NCBI GenBank assembly: GCA_004563405.1
Contig: SFTH01000018.1
Coordinates: forward strand, 1 to 56,939
From: a bacterium
GTDB lineage: Bacteria; Bacillota; Clostridia; Christensenellales; Aristaeellaceae
Direction: 5' to 3'
Length of the DNA: 56,939 bases
A program made the position numbers and the translations under genes. Of this stretch, positions 1-9,800 are shown one piece after another; within the stretch, counting starts at the first letter, position 1, and every line of letters starts with the position of its first letter. The notes under the pieces are model-generated. The model ran no database searches and was not told the origin of the DNA. It was given only the letters and a program-made list of their open reading frames with translations.

Positions 1-36
1 CTGCCGCTGTTCGGTTTCTCTCTTCAGCATCTTCAT
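1..36 (-). CDS. Start of an unidentified gene running off the window (partial)
   Basis: Reading leftward from 36 there are 12 codons (MKMLKRETEQRQ) with no stop before the window edge. A purine-rich site (GGGAGCAGG on the minus strand) sits just before the ATG, so this is plausibly a real start. A TATAAT (48-53, minus) lies only 11 bases ahead of the ATG, which would leave almost no leader, so it is a doubtful promoter for this gene. Twelve residues are too few to name a product. Confidence 0.4.
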   Translation of the reverse strand, partial: MKMLKRETEQRQ

Positions 37-131
37 CACCTGCTCCCATTATATCAAAATAGGCCGCTTCACGCGACCTTTTTGACAGACTGCGGGCCCG
101 CAAGGGGGCGCTCCTCCTCCGTTCGCGCCGG

Positions 132-1505
132 TCAGAACGCGGAGAGAACCAATATGACCGCGATGATCACCGGCAGCACATACGTCATGTAGGGGCGAAT
201 CCAGCGGGGCAGCTTCAGACCCAGGCCGGAGTTGACCTCCGCCTCGTACCGGTCCCAGCCCCAGCCGTAGCGGGAGGTGCAGAACAGCACATAGCACAGA
301 CTGCCGATGGGCAGCAGCAGGTTGGAGACCATGTAGTCCTCCAGATCCATAAATGTCTTGCCGAAGATCTGCACGTTGCTCCAGACGTTCAGGCTCAGGA
401 TGCAGGGCAGTGAGAGCACCATCATCAGCGCAACGTTGATCGCCGCGATCTTCCGGCGGCTGAACTTCGTCAGCTCCAGCCAGAAGGAGACGATGTTTTC
501 AAACACGGCGATCACCGTGGAAAAGGCCGCGAACATCATGAACAGGAAGAAGAAGGCGCCGATCACCCGGCCCGCGCCCATGGAATTGAAGATGCTGGAC
601 AGGGTGGTGAACAAAAAGCCCGCGCCCGCCTGGTCCGCGGGGATGCCCTGCGCGCCCGCGTTGAAGGTGAAGTACGCCGGGAAGATGATCAGGCCCGACA
701 TCAGCGCCACGAAGGTGTCCAGCGCCGTGATGGTCACCGCCTCGCCCAACAGGCTGCGGTCCCGGTCGATGTAGCTGCCGAAGATGGCGATGGAGCCCAT
801 GCCCAGGCTCAGGGTGAAGAAGGCCTGGCCCATGGCCGCCGAGATCACCGTCCACACGCCCGAGGCGCGCAGGTTCTCCAGCGACGGCACCAGATAAAAC
901 TTCAGCCCCGCGCCCGCGCCGGACAGGGTGCAGGAGTACGCGCCCAGGCCCAGGATCAGCGCCAGCAGCATCAGCATCATCACCTTGGTGATCTTCTCCA
1001 CGCCCTTCTGAAGCCCCAGCGAGCACGCGCCGAAGCACAGCAGAATGACGCCGAAGGTGACCGGAATCAGCAGGCCCGGATTGCTCACCATCGCGCCGAA
1101 CGCGCCGCCCAGCGCCTCCACACCCTCGTATTGCAGGATGGAGCCGGTGAGATACTTGAAGAAGTAGATCACCATCCAGCCGGAGATGCAGGTATAGAAC
1201 ATCATCAGCAGATAGTTGCCCACGACGCCCAGGTATTTCATCAGGTGCCACTTCTGCCCCTTGCGCTCCAGCACCTCGAAGGAGGTCGCGATGCTGCGCT
1301 GGCTGCCGCGCCCCACGGAGAGCTCCGCGGTCATCACCGGTACGCCCAGGAGCAACAAGAACACCAGGTAGATCAGCACGAAGAAGGCGCCGCCGTAAGC
1401 GCCCGTGATGATCGGGAAGCGGTACACATTTCCCAGGCCGATCGCGCAGCCCGCGGAAATCAGAATGAAGCCCAGACGCGAAGAAAACTTTTCCCTCTGC
1501 TGCAT
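132..1505 (-). CDS. Sodium:neurotransmitter symporter (NSS/SNF) family transporter
   Basis: A 457-residue membrane protein of the NSS (LeuT-type) family, which imports amino acids or related amines together with Na+. The family signature is at the N-terminus: SRLGFILISAGCAIGLGNV then WRFP-like YRFP, the unwound first helix that binds Na+ and substrate. About eleven to twelve hydrophobic segments follow, and the length is normal for bacterial members. I place the start at MQQREKF because an AAAGGA site lies just upstream; longer in-frame starts would have to lie ahead of the promoter at 1552-1580. The gene has its own promoter and no operon partner. The substrate cannot be told from sequence. 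Confidence 0.88.
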   Translation of the reverse strand: MQQREKFSSRLGFILISAGCAIGLGNVYRFPIITGAYGGAFFVLIYLVFLLLLGVPVMTAELSVGRGSQRSIATSFEVLERKGQKWHLMKYLGVVGNYLLMMFYTCISGWMVIYFFKYLTGSILQYEGVEALGGAFGAMVSNPGLLIPVTFGVILLCFGACSLGLQKGVEKITKVMMLMLLALILGLGAYSCTLSGAGAGLKFYLVPSLENLRASGVWTVISAAMGQAFFTLSLGMGSIAIFGSYIDRDRSLLGEAVTITALDTFVALMSGLIIFPAYFTFNAGAQGIPADQAGAGFLFTTLSSIFNSMGAGRVIGAFFFLFMMFAAFSTVIAVFENIVSFWLELTKFSRRKIAAINVALMMVLSLPCILSLNVWSNVQIFGKTFMDLEDYMVSNLLLPIGSLCYVLFCTSRYGWGWDRYEAEVNSGLGLKLPRWIRPYMTYVLPVIIAVILVLSAF

Positions 1506-1551
1506 GGTAAACAGTCCTTTCTCCGGCGCACCCTTGCGCCGCAACGAATAA

Positions 1552-1580
1552 ATGATAACACAATTTTCACCTTGTGTCAA
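1552..1580 (-). promoter_or_regulatory. Promoter of the NSS transporter gene
   Basis: On the minus strand TTGACA (1575-1580), 17 bases, TATCAT (1552-1557). The transcript would begin near 1545 and contain a small hairpin (GGCGCA/TGCGCC) before the ribosome site. The rest of the 1506-1850 gap holds only an AT-rich stretch (about 1620-1680) and the hairpin at 1768-1804. Confidence 0.7.
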
Positions 1581-1767
1581 TCTTCGCGCAGATGCGTCCG
1601 CCGTATAGCGCGCCACCCCTGCATATCTTGTATTTTTTGTTTGCTTCTGATGAATATCATCTTATATTTGCAGCATCAAAGGATGCCCAGGCCATCGTGA
1701 CGCAGCCCGGACGAAGCGCGGCCTTCACAGCGCATTGTCCGGCCTGGCGCAATTCGGACAATGCACA

Positions 1768-1804
1768 AGCCCGCAGGGGCTTCGCGCGCGAAGCCCTGCG
1801 GGCT
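1768..1804 (-). terminator. Strong hairpin after the sugar ABC operon
   Basis: An inverted repeat of about 17 base pairs with one bulged base (AGCCCGCAG..GGCTTCGCG paired with CGCGAAGCC..CTGCGGGCT) lies 47 bases beyond the mmsB stop. The bases after it on the minus strand are only weakly T-rich (TTGTG), so it may act as an mRNA end stabiliser rather than a full intrinsic terminator. Confidence 0.5.
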
Positions 1805-1850
1805 GAACGGTCGCCGTCCTCCCCCCAATCGGGCGGAACCGGCACGGGGA

Positions 1851-3038
1851 TCACTTCTTGTGTCCGATGCGGGACAGGAAGGGAATCTGGACCTTCTGCT
1901 TGGAGATCACGTCGAAGGCGACGGCCGCCAGCAGAACCAAGCCCTTGACCACCTGCTGCGCATCCTGGGAGATGCCCAGGATGGACATGGCGTTGTTCAG
2001 AACGCCCATGATCAGCGCGCCGATGAGCGCGCCGCCGACGGTGCCCACGCCGCCGTAGGCCGAAGCGCCGCCGATGTAGCAGGAGCCGATGGCGTCCAGC
2101 TCAAAGCTCTGGCCGGCCTGCGGAGAAGCGCCGTTCAGGCGGGCGGAGAAGGTGATGCCCGCGACCGCCGCCAGGAAGGACATGTTCACATAGGCCAGGA
2201 AGAGCATGCGGTTGGTGTTGACGCCGGAGAGCTGCGCCGCCTTTTCGTTGCCGCCAATGGCATAGAGGTGGCGGCCCATGACGGTCTTGCTGGTGATGAA
2301 GCTGTACACCAGCAGCACGATGGCCAGCGTGATGAACACCGTAGGAATGCCGCGATAGCGGGACAGGGTATAGAACAGCCACAGCACCGCCGCGGCGATG
2401 ATCACAGAGCGCAGCACGGTGGCGACGATGGACTCCAGCTCATAGCCCTTCTTCTTGCGGTTGATGCGGTTGTAGAACTGCAGCGCGATGTAGACCGCCG
2501 CGATGAGGATGCCCACCACCAGGCAGATGGTCTTGCGGCTGTCGGCGGTGCCGATGAAGCCGGTCGTGAGCAGCATGTAAGAATCCGGGAAAGGCGAAAT
2601 GGTGAGGCCCTTGAGGATCATCAGCGTAAGTCCCCGGAACACCAGCTGGCCGGACAGAGTGACGATGAACGCCGGGATGCGCACATAGGCGATCCAGAAG
2701 CCCTGCCAGAAGCCGATCAGGATGCCGATCAGCAGGCACAGAATCACGGAGAGATAGGTGTTCCAGCCCCAGGTGATGATGAACGTGCCCGCGCAGGCGC
2801 CGATCAGCGCCACGGTGGAGCCGACCGCCAGGTCGATGTTGCCGCCCGTCAGGATGCACAGGAGCATACCGACGGCCAGGATGACGATGTAGGCGTTCTG
2901 GTTGATGAGGTTGGAAACGTTCATGGGCTTGATCAGGATGCCACCGGTGAGGATGGTGCCCAGCACGATAATGGCAACCAGAACGATCAGCATCATGTAC
3001 TGCTTCAGAAGTTGGGTAACGGACAGTTTCTTATTCAT
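1851..3038 (-). CDS. mmsB: Sugar ABC transporter permease (MmsB/XylH-like)
   Basis: A 395-residue permease of the BPD_transp_2 family, the membrane channel of CUT2-type monosaccharide importers. It shows about ten hydrophobic segments, the conserved stretch GGNIDLAVGSTVALIGACAG near residue 65-85 and the late block ALIGALIMGVLNNAMSILG, both typical of XylH/GguB/MmsB proteins. The length matches XylH-type permeases. The start codon overlaps the end of the upstream ATPase gene by 4 bases (ATGA), so the two are probably translationally coupled. Together with the ATPase and the ChvE-like binding protein it makes a complete importer for an aldose; the exact sugar is not determined. Confidence 0.87.
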   Translation of the reverse strand: MNKKLSVTQLLKQYMMLIVLVAIIVLGTILTGGILIKPMNVSNLINQNAYIVILAVGMLLCILTGGNIDLAVGSTVALIGACAGTFIITWGWNTYLSVILCLLIGILIGFWQGFWIAYVRIPAFIVTLSGQLVFRGLTLMILKGLTISPFPDSYMLLTTGFIGTADSRKTICLVVGILIAAVYIALQFYNRINRKKKGYELESIVATVLRSVIIAAAVLWLFYTLSRYRGIPTVFITLAIVLLVYSFITSKTVMGRHLYAIGGNEKAAQLSGVNTNRMLFLAYVNMSFLAAVAGITFSARLNGASPQAGQSFELDAIGSCYIGGASAYGGVGTVGGALIGALIMGVLNNAMSILGISQDAQQVVKGLVLLAAVAFDVISKQKVQIPFLSRIGHKK

Positions 3039-4582
3039 TTGCCGATCTCTCCCTTGCTCGCCTGCATAATCCGATCCATGATCTTCTCCTGCGTGGCCTC
3101 CTCGCGGGTGAATTCACCCACGATCCTGCCCTCGCACATCACATAGGTTCGGTCGCACATGCCCAGAATCTCCGGCAGCTCCGAGGAAACCATCAGAACC
3201 GACTTGCCCTGGGCGACCAGATCGTTGATGATGCAGTAAATTTCGTATTTTGCGTTGACGTCGATGCCGCGGGTGGGCTCGTCGAGCATCATGATGTTCG
3301 GCTGCGCGAACATCCACTTGCCGATGAGCACCTTCTGCTGGTTGCCGCCGGACAGATTGCCCACGGTCTGCTCCACGCTGGGGGCCTTTACGCCCAGCTT
3401 CTTTTTGTACTCGTCCGCCGCCTGATACTCCTTGTCCACGTCCACCACGCCGCGCTCGCTGACAAAGTCCAGGCGCGCCAGGGTGGTATTGTGCTTGATG
3501 GAGTCGCTCAGTACCAGGCCGTCGCCCTTGCGATCCTCGGTGATGTAGGCAAGACCCGCCTGGATGGCCTCGGATACGCTGTTCAGATAGACCTCCTTGC
3601 CGTCGATCAGCAGCTGGCCGGAGATCTTCGTACCGTAGGCGCGGCCGAACACGCTCTTGCACAGCTCCGTGCGGCCCGCGCCGATCAGGCCCGCGATGCC
3701 CACGACCTCACCCTTGCGCAGCGTGATGGACACGTCGTCCACGACCTTGCGCTCGGTGTAGAGGGGGTGATAGACCGTCCAGTTTTTGACCTCCATGGAC
3801 ACGTCGCCCACCTTCGGCTCCCGGGGAGGGAAGCGGTTGGTGAGGTCGCGGCCGACCATGCCCTTGATGATGCGGGGCTCGGAGATCTCCTGCACGCGCT
3901 TGTCCAGCGTCTCGATGGTGGAGCCGTCGCGGATGATGGTGATCTTGTCCGCCACATAGGCGATCTCGTTGAGCTTGTGGGAGATGATGATCGAGGTGAT
4001 GTTCTTCTCCTTGCGCAGGCGCAGCAGCAGATCCAGCAGGTTCTGCGCGTCCTGCTCGTTCAGCGAGGAGGTCGGCTCGTCCAGAATCAGCAGCCGCACG
4101 TCCTTGGCCAGCGCCTTGGCGATTTCCACCAGCTGCTGCTTGCCCACGCCGATGTCCTTGATCAGCGTGTTGGGATTCTCGTGCAGGCCCACGACCTCCA
4201 GATACTGCGCCGCCCGGGCGTAGGTCTCGTCCCAGTTGATGATGCCGCGGCTGGCGCGCTCATTTCCCAGGAACATGTTCTCCGCAATGGAGAGATAGGG
4301 CACCAGCGCCAGCTCCTGATGGATGATGACGATGCCCAGCTTTTCCGAATCCTTGATGTTCTGATGGCGACATTCCTTGCCGTCAAAAATAATCTGTCCC
4401 TCATAGCTTCCATAGGGATGGATGCCGGAGAGCACCTTCATCAGCGTGCTTTTTCCAGCGCCGTTCTCGCCGCAGATCGCGTGGATTTCGCCCTCCTCCA
4501 CCACGAAGTTGACGTCCGACAGCGCTTTCACGCCCGGAAATTCCTTGGTAATGGATTTCATTTCCAAAAGCGTTTTGGCCAT
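3035..4582 (-). CDS. mmsA: Sugar ABC transporter ATP-binding protein, tandem ATPase (MmsA/XylG-like)
   Basis: A 515-residue protein with two fused ABC ATPase domains, as in CUT2 sugar importers. The first domain has an intact Walker A (GENGAGKST, residues 38-46) and Walker B (LLILDEPTSSLN). The second has the degenerate P-loop typical of this family (GLIGAGRTEL) and the signature LSGGNQQKV followed by MMLDEPTRGID. It energises sugar uptake through the permease encoded next to it. It lies 191 bases after the binding-protein gene, with a 13-base-pair hairpin in the gap that probably lowers expression relative to the binding protein. Confidence 0.9.
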   Translation of the reverse strand: MAKTLLEMKSITKEFPGVKALSDVNFVVEEGEIHAICGENGAGKSTLMKVLSGIHPYGSYEGQIIFDGKECRHQNIKDSEKLGIVIIHQELALVPYLSIAENMFLGNERASRGIINWDETYARAAQYLEVVGLHENPNTLIKDIGVGKQQLVEIAKALAKDVRLLILDEPTSSLNEQDAQNLLDLLLRLRKEKNITSIIISHKLNEIAYVADKITIIRDGSTIETLDKRVQEISEPRIIKGMVGRDLTNRFPPREPKVGDVSMEVKNWTVYHPLYTERKVVDDVSITLRKGEVVGIAGLIGAGRTELCKSVFGRAYGTKISGQLLIDGKEVYLNSVSEAIQAGLAYITEDRKGDGLVLSDSIKHNTTLARLDFVSERGVVDVDKEYQAADEYKKKLGVKAPSVEQTVGNLSGGNQQKVLIGKWMFAQPNIMMLDEPTRGIDVNAKYEIYCIINDLVAQGKSVLMVSSELPEILGMCDRTYVMCEGRIVGEFTREEATQEKIMDRIMQASKGEIGK

Positions 4583-4729
4583 TCGTGTTCCCCCTTTTCA
4601 TCCACCGGCGGAGGCTCCCCCGGTGAAGCGCGAAACCGGCGCGGCCGTTGCGCGCCCATCCCGCCGCGGCGTTCGCTCTGCGCCGCCGCGCACTTTCCTC
4701 TCAGACCGCCGCGACCGGCGCTCTGAACA

Positions 4730-4758
4730 GCAGAGGGCGGATATTATCCGCCCTCTGC
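4730..4758 (-). terminator. Intercistronic hairpin between binding-protein and ATPase genes
   Basis: A perfect 13-base-pair stem (left arm 4730-4742, right arm 4746-4758, loop ATT) lies 15 bases after the chvE stop. No T-run follows on the minus strand, so it looks like a partial terminator or 3'-end stabiliser. Such hairpins commonly make binding-protein mRNA more abundant than the rest of the operon. Confidence 0.65.
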
Positions 4759-4773
4759 ACGGTTGTTTGAATC

Positions 4774-5823
4774 TCAGCCGGCCAGCTGATCCGCGGTGTA
4801 GTAACCGGAATCAATCAGCAGCTCCTGATAGTTGTTGACGTCGGCGAACACGGGCTCGCAGAGGTAGGACGGAACCACCTTCACGCCGTTGTCGTAGGTC
4901 TCGGTGTCGTTGACCGGAACTTCCTCGCCGGAGAGGATGGCGTCCACCATCTTGACGACCTGGGTCGCCAGGGTGCGGGTATCCTTGAACACGGACATGG
5001 CCTGGTAGCCGGCGATGATGTTCTTGGTGTTGGTCACGTCGCAGTCCTGACCGGTGATGACCGGGAACTCCTCGAGGGCGAAGCCGGCGGCCTTCAGGGA
5101 ATTGGTGATGCCCAGCGCCAGGGAGTCATTGGGGGAGAGCACGATGTCCGGGGCAACGCCGTCGGAGTAGTAGGCGGTCAGCAGGTTGTCCATGCGGGCC
5201 TGGGCGTCGTCGGTGCCCCAGCCCAGGATGGCACAGGTCTGGAAGTCGGTCTGGCCGGACTTCACGACCAGCTTGCCCTCCTCAACGAAGGGGCTCAGCA
5301 CGTCCCAGGCGCCCTGGTAGAAGTACAGCGCGTTGTTGTCGTCCGGGGAGCCGCCGAAGACTTCCATGGTGTAGGTCTCGGTGGTGTTCTCCAGATCGAA
5401 CTTGTCCTTGATGAAGTTGCCCTGGATGGTGCCGACCATGTAGTTGTCGAAGGTGGCATAGTAGTCCACGGCGTCGGTGTCGGTGAGCAGGCGGTCATAG
5501 GCGATGACCGGGATGCCCTCTTCCTTCGCGGAGGCCAGCACGGTGCCCAGCGCGGAGCCGTCGATGGAGGCGACGACCAGAGCGTCCACCTCGTTGAGGA
5601 TCATGTTCTCAATGTCGGAAACCTGCTTGGCAACCTCGTTGTTGGAGTAGGTCAGGATGACTTCGTATCCGGCCTCTTCCAGCTGGGCCTTCATGTTGGC
5701 GCCATCCTGATTCCAGCGCTGCAGGTCCTGCGTCGGCATCGCAACGCCGACCTTGCCTTCCGCGAGCGCGGCGCCGGCGAGAACCAGCATCGCGACCAGA
5801 ACGAGAGAGAGAATCTTCTTCAT
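4774..5823 (-). CDS. chvE: Periplasmic-type sugar-binding protein (ChvE-like)
   Basis: A 349-residue substrate-binding protein of the ChvE/multiple-sugar-binding group (Peripla_BP_4 fold). Family marks include QRWNQDGANM near the mature N-terminus, the block IENMILNEVDALVVASIDGS, PVIAYDRLL, and VLSPNDSLALGITNSLK. A signal peptide is clear (MKKILSLVLVAMLVLAGAALA), but there is no lipobox cysteine, so the protein should be cut by signal peptidase I rather than anchored as a lipoprotein, which is unusual for a Gram-positive importer. The start is fixed by AAGGAGG before MKKIL. It is the first gene of the chvE-mmsA-mmsB operon behind a near-ideal promoter. ChvE relatives bind several aldoses, so the sugar is uncertain. 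Confidence 0.87.
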   Translation of the reverse strand: MKKILSLVLVAMLVLAGAALAEGKVGVAMPTQDLQRWNQDGANMKAQLEEAGYEVILTYSNNEVAKQVSDIENMILNEVDALVVASIDGSALGTVLASAKEEGIPVIAYDRLLTDTDAVDYYATFDNYMVGTIQGNFIKDKFDLENTTETYTMEVFGGSPDDNNALYFYQGAWDVLSPFVEEGKLVVKSGQTDFQTCAILGWGTDDAQARMDNLLTAYYSDGVAPDIVLSPNDSLALGITNSLKAAGFALEEFPVITGQDCDVTNTKNIIAGYQAMSVFKDTRTLATQVVKMVDAILSGEEVPVNDTETYDNGVKVVPSYLCEPVFADVNNYQELLIDSGYYTADQLAG

Positions 5824-5893
5824 AGTATAGTCCTCCTTCTTATATATCCCAGGGCACGGCATGCCCTCAGATTCTGTAAAAATCACAGGCAGC

Positions 5894-5922
5894 ATTATAA
5901 CATAATATATACATTTTGTCAA
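5894..5922 (-). promoter_or_regulatory. Consensus promoter of the chvE operon
   Basis: Perfect sigma-70-type elements on the minus strand: TTGACA (5917-5922), 17 bases, TATAAT (5894-5899). The leader of about 65 bases contains a small hairpin (5852-5866). No operator or CcpA cre-like site is evident. A perfect promoter suggests either high constitutive expression or control by a repressor whose site I cannot see. Confidence 0.8.
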
Positions 5923-6090
5923 ACCAGTATTTTCAATTGCTGAAGATTTTTAACATGATTTGGGAGTTTGAACATCTGCGGGCGCGCCGGATGCCGTGGC
6001 CCAGCGGTCTGCCGCGGAGCGAAGGAGGAGGCCGCGGATCGCCCCGGAGAGACGCGGCATGCGCTTCGGCGCCATCTGCAGCCCACTGGT

Positions 6091-6119
6091 TTGATTCCGG
6101 CGCGCATCCGTGCTATAAT
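6091..6119 (+). promoter_or_regulatory. Promoter of the HD-domain gene
   Basis: TTGATT (6091-6096), 17 bases, TATAAT (6114-6119), about 42 bases ahead of the start codon. Confidence 0.7.
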
Positions 6120-6161
6120 ATATAAATGTAGAAACATTTCAAACGAAGCGGAGGAAGCAGC

Positions 6162-6734
6162 ATGACGCCGAATGAACTGCTGGAAATTCTGTCCCGGGCG
6201 GCGAAGCTCAAGACCACGCCGCGCCACTGCGACACGACCGAGGGCCGCAGGGAGAGCGTGGCCGACCACAGCTGGCGCATCGCGCTGATGGCGCTGCTGC
6301 TCTCCGGCGAGGCGGAATTCCGGGACGCCGACATGAACCGCGTCATCCGCATGTGCCTGATTCACGACCTGGGCGAGGCCTTCACCGGCGACATTCCCAC
6401 CTTCGAAAAGACGGAGGCGGATGCGCGGCGGGAGGACGAGCTCTTCCTCGCCTGGGTCGACCGCTTCCCCTCTCCCCAGCGGGAGGAGTGGCGCGCGCTG
6501 CTGGACGAGATGGAGGCCATGGAAACCGCCGAGGCGAAGACCTACAAGGCGCTGGACAAGCTGGAGGCGGTGATCTCCCACAACGAATCCAGCCTCGCCT
6601 CCTGGCTGCCGCTGGAGTACGATCTCCAGCGCAGCTACGGCTGGGAGAACGTACAATTCTCGCCCTATTTGAAGGAGCTGCGCGCCTGTATCGACGCATG
6701 GACGCAGCGCAAGATCGAGGCCGGGGACGCGTGA
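6162..6734 (+). CDS. HD-domain phosphohydrolase (YfbR/HDDC2-like)
   Basis: A 190-residue single-domain HD protein. The metal-binding set is visible: H in VADHSWRIALM (about residue 40), the HD pair in CLIHDLGEAFTGDIP (about residues 67-68) and the late D in KALDKLEAVISH (about residue 137). The order and spacing fit the HDDC2/YfbR group, which includes 5'-nucleotidases acting on deoxynucleoside monophosphates; the true substrate here is unknown. It is transcribed alone from its own promoter, has a GGAGGAAG ribosome site, and converges on addB across a shared terminator. Confidence 0.8.
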   Translation: MTPNELLEILSRAAKLKTTPRHCDTTEGRRESVADHSWRIALMALLLSGEAEFRDADMNRVIRMCLIHDLGEAFTGDIPTFEKTEADARREDELFLAWVDRFPSPQREEWRALLDEMEAMETAEAKTYKALDKLEAVISHNESSLASWLPLEYDLQRSYGWENVQFSPYLKELRACIDAWTQRKIEAGDA

Positions 6735-6785
6735 GCCGCCGCGCATCTCCGCCCCGAAGCCGCCCATAACCGGAAGATACACTAC

Positions 6786-6835
6786 AAAAACGCCCGCAGC
6801 GAAGCCAATGCGCGCTTCGCTGTGGGCGAACGTTT
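6786..6835. terminator. Bidirectional terminator between the HD gene and addB
   Basis: A 14-base-pair stem with one G-U pair (arms 6791-6804 and 6815-6828) is flanked by TTTTTG on the minus strand and CGTTTTA on the plus strand, so it can end both converging transcripts. Confidence 0.8.
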
Positions 6836-6851
6836 TATGGAAACCACTCCG

Positions 6852-9800
6852 TCAGGAATCGCCGCGCCGCTCCTCCCCGTCCTCCAGCGCGATGCGCTCG
6901 AAGACCTCGTTCCACCTGATGTTCTTCATCCGGCGCACCCGGCCTGCGTCCAGCCGCGGATCAAACAGGCAGGCCGCGCGGTAGTCGCACAGCGCGCAGG
7001 GCTCGCGGCCGTCGAAGCTGGCGGGACTCACCCGGGCCTCCCCGGCGCGGATGCCCTCAATCTGCTCCCGGGCCTTGCGCAGGGCATGGTTCACCAGGCG
7101 CTCAAAGTTCACATCGTCGGCGCAGGGGGTGTTGGCATAGAGCCTGCCCTCGCCGGTCATGCGGGCCTGAAAGACCTCGGCGGGGTTGGGAGCCTGGGCC
7201 AGGAGAAGCTTGGGATCCTCCGGCAGCAGGCCGCTCATGCGGAAGCGCCCCGCGCGCTCCTTCTCCACCTGCCCGGGATCGGTGGACTGGGTGTTGACCA
7301 CGCCCTCGTCCAGGGGGAAGTAGTACACGCCCGCGCTGCGCGCGCCCTTCTGCTTCAGCGCCGCGCCCAGATACACCGGCAGCTGGAGCTGCAGGCCGTA
7401 GTAAGCCCCGGCCAGGTTCAGGGGCTTGCCCCCCAGCTTGAAGTCGATCACCCGCAGACTGTTGCCCTCGCTCCAGTAGTCCGTGCGGTCGATGCGGCCC
7501 TCCAGCACGGTGTCGCCCACCTGAAGCCGGCGCGCTCCGTCCTCCCGGCCGAAGTTGCGCTCCAGCTGTTCGGTGTGAAAGGCGCTGCCCTGCATGTGCG
7601 CCGCCAGCACCCGGGCGCAGCGGCAGGCCGTGGCCCGCAGACCCCGCTGCTCCGCCCGCGCGCCCGCGCTGTCCTCCATGGGCGTGCCCACCCGCTGCTT
7701 CGCCAGCATTTCGTCCACGATGCGCGCCATGCGCGCCTCCGCCGCCTCCGGCGCAAGCGCGTTCAGCTCCCGCCCGCAGTCCCGGAGGAATTCGTTCACC
7801 GCGCCGTGGAGGAAGTCGCCCGCCTGCCGCCGGTCGAACTCGAAGGGCTCCACGCGCTCCGGCCGCAGGCCGTAGGCGGCAAAGTAGGCGAAGGGACAGT
7901 TTGCAAATTTCTCCAGGCGGGTGATGCTCTGGCTCTGGAGGCGGCCGTAGAGCGCGCGCACCGAGGCGGGGTTCACGGCCTCCCGGCCCGCCTCGCCCCG
8001 AAGCATGTCCTCCATGCGCGCCAGCCGCTCCGCCGCGCCGCCCAGGCGCTCGCCCGCGCCTGCCAGCGCCGCCTCCGCCGCCAGATCTCCCGGCGCGGGC
8101 CGCTCCCCCGCCCGCCGCGCGGAGATGGCCCGCGCCGCGCAGCCCAGCGCCGCTCCCGGCGCGCAGCACAGCAGGGCCTCCGCCTCGGCGGCGGTGGTCT
8201 CCCGCATCGCCGGAAAGATCTCCCGCAGGAGCTCCAGCGCGAGGCCCGGCCGCTGGGCCGCACCGTCCGTCCCGCTTAGGGCGCAGGAGAAAACCACCTG
8301 CTCCGAGGCCATGCCCAGCGCGGCCTTCATGTAGAAGCGCCGCATACGCGCCGCATCGGTCTCGTCCGGTCCCAGGTAGGCCCGGGTCTGCTCCTCCACG
8401 ATTCTTCTCTGCGCGCCGGTGAGCAGGCCGTCCTCCTCGGGGCCCGCGCCGTCGGCCAGACCCATCACGATCAGCGCCCGGGCGGGCTGCATCAGGATGC
8501 GCCCCATGCCCTGGGCGTACACCGCGTCGCCGGACTGGGGCAGGGGCTTGATGACCGCCGCCTCCAGCGACTCCGACAGCGCCTGGTCCAGCTCCCGCAG
8601 GCTCAGCTTCTCCCCGCCCATCAGCGCCGCCATCTGATCCAGCGCGCCGATGATGCGGTTCCAGGCCTGGGAGAGCGCGCCCGCCTCCTCCCAGAGGCCC
8701 TGCCCACTCAGCGCATGCTGAAGTGCCTCGCTGCGGCCATGGGCGTCCACTTCCTCCAGATAGCCGAACAGCGCCGCCAGCTGTCCCTTCAGATCCTTCG
8801 CTGCGCGCAACGCGTCCCGCAGGCCCAGCACCGGGGCCATCAACCGCGCGCGCAGGGGCTCCAGCTCCGCAATCTCCGCCTCCGCGCCCCGGTTCAGCGG
8901 TCGCAGCCAGCGCGCGCCCTCCAGGCCCCGGCGCACGGCGTAGTTCGCCAGCCGGTCGGCCTCGTCGGCGGTCAGGTCCGTAAAGCCGCAGCGCATGAGC
9001 GTGAACACGTCCTCGCTGCGGTAGTTTTTGTCGATCAGCCGCAGCGCGGTTAGCAGGCACTCCGCCGTGGCCATGCGGGAGACCGGACGGCTGTTCTCCA
9101 GCACCAGCGGCACGCCGTAGAGCCGGAAGGCCTCGATCAGGCCCTGGCGGTTGGCCTCCAGATTCGCGCAGAGCAGCTGCATCTCCCCGTATCGCATGCC
9201 CTGCATGGCGAGGCGGCGGCAGGTGGCCGCGGCGAGCATGCACTCCTGCCGCGCGTCCTTGGCAAGCGTCAGCCGCACCCGCTCCGGCGCCGCCGTCCAG
9301 GGGCGCACCGGATAGGCGTAGAGCTCCCGCTCCAGCGCCCGCAGCTCGCCCGCGTCCGCCGCCTCCGCGATGGGCATGCGCCGAAGCTCCGCTCCCGCGT
9401 CCCGGCAGGCGGCGCTCAGGCGGCCCAGCGCCCGCTCCAGCGGGCGGTAGCAGTCGTAATCCCGGGCGCTTTCATCGTTGGGCAGGGGCAGAAACAGCTC
9501 CGCCGCGGGACAGGCTGCGGCGATCTCCGCCGTCAGCCGGGTCAGCGTGGGCGGCGTGACGTCGAAGCCGAAGAACCAGAAGTGGCTCTCCCGGACAAAC
9601 GCCGCCTGCCGCGCGCGGCCTGCGGCCTCGATGAGTTCGCTCTCCCCGTCCTGGTAGCGCCCCCGGACCAGCTCGCCGTACTTTTCCAGCAGAATCGCCA
9701 GGTCGTTGAGCTTCATGCGGGCTGCGCCCGTGCAGGATTCGGCGCAGGCGCGCAGCGCCTCCGGATCCACGCCGCCCTGCAAAAACAGCTCCAGCTGGCG

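Noticed and set aside
5824..5922. CcpA cre site at the sugar operons
   Set aside because: I looked at both ABC operon promoters (5.8-5.9 kb, 17.2-17.3 kb) and found no sequence close to the cre consensus.
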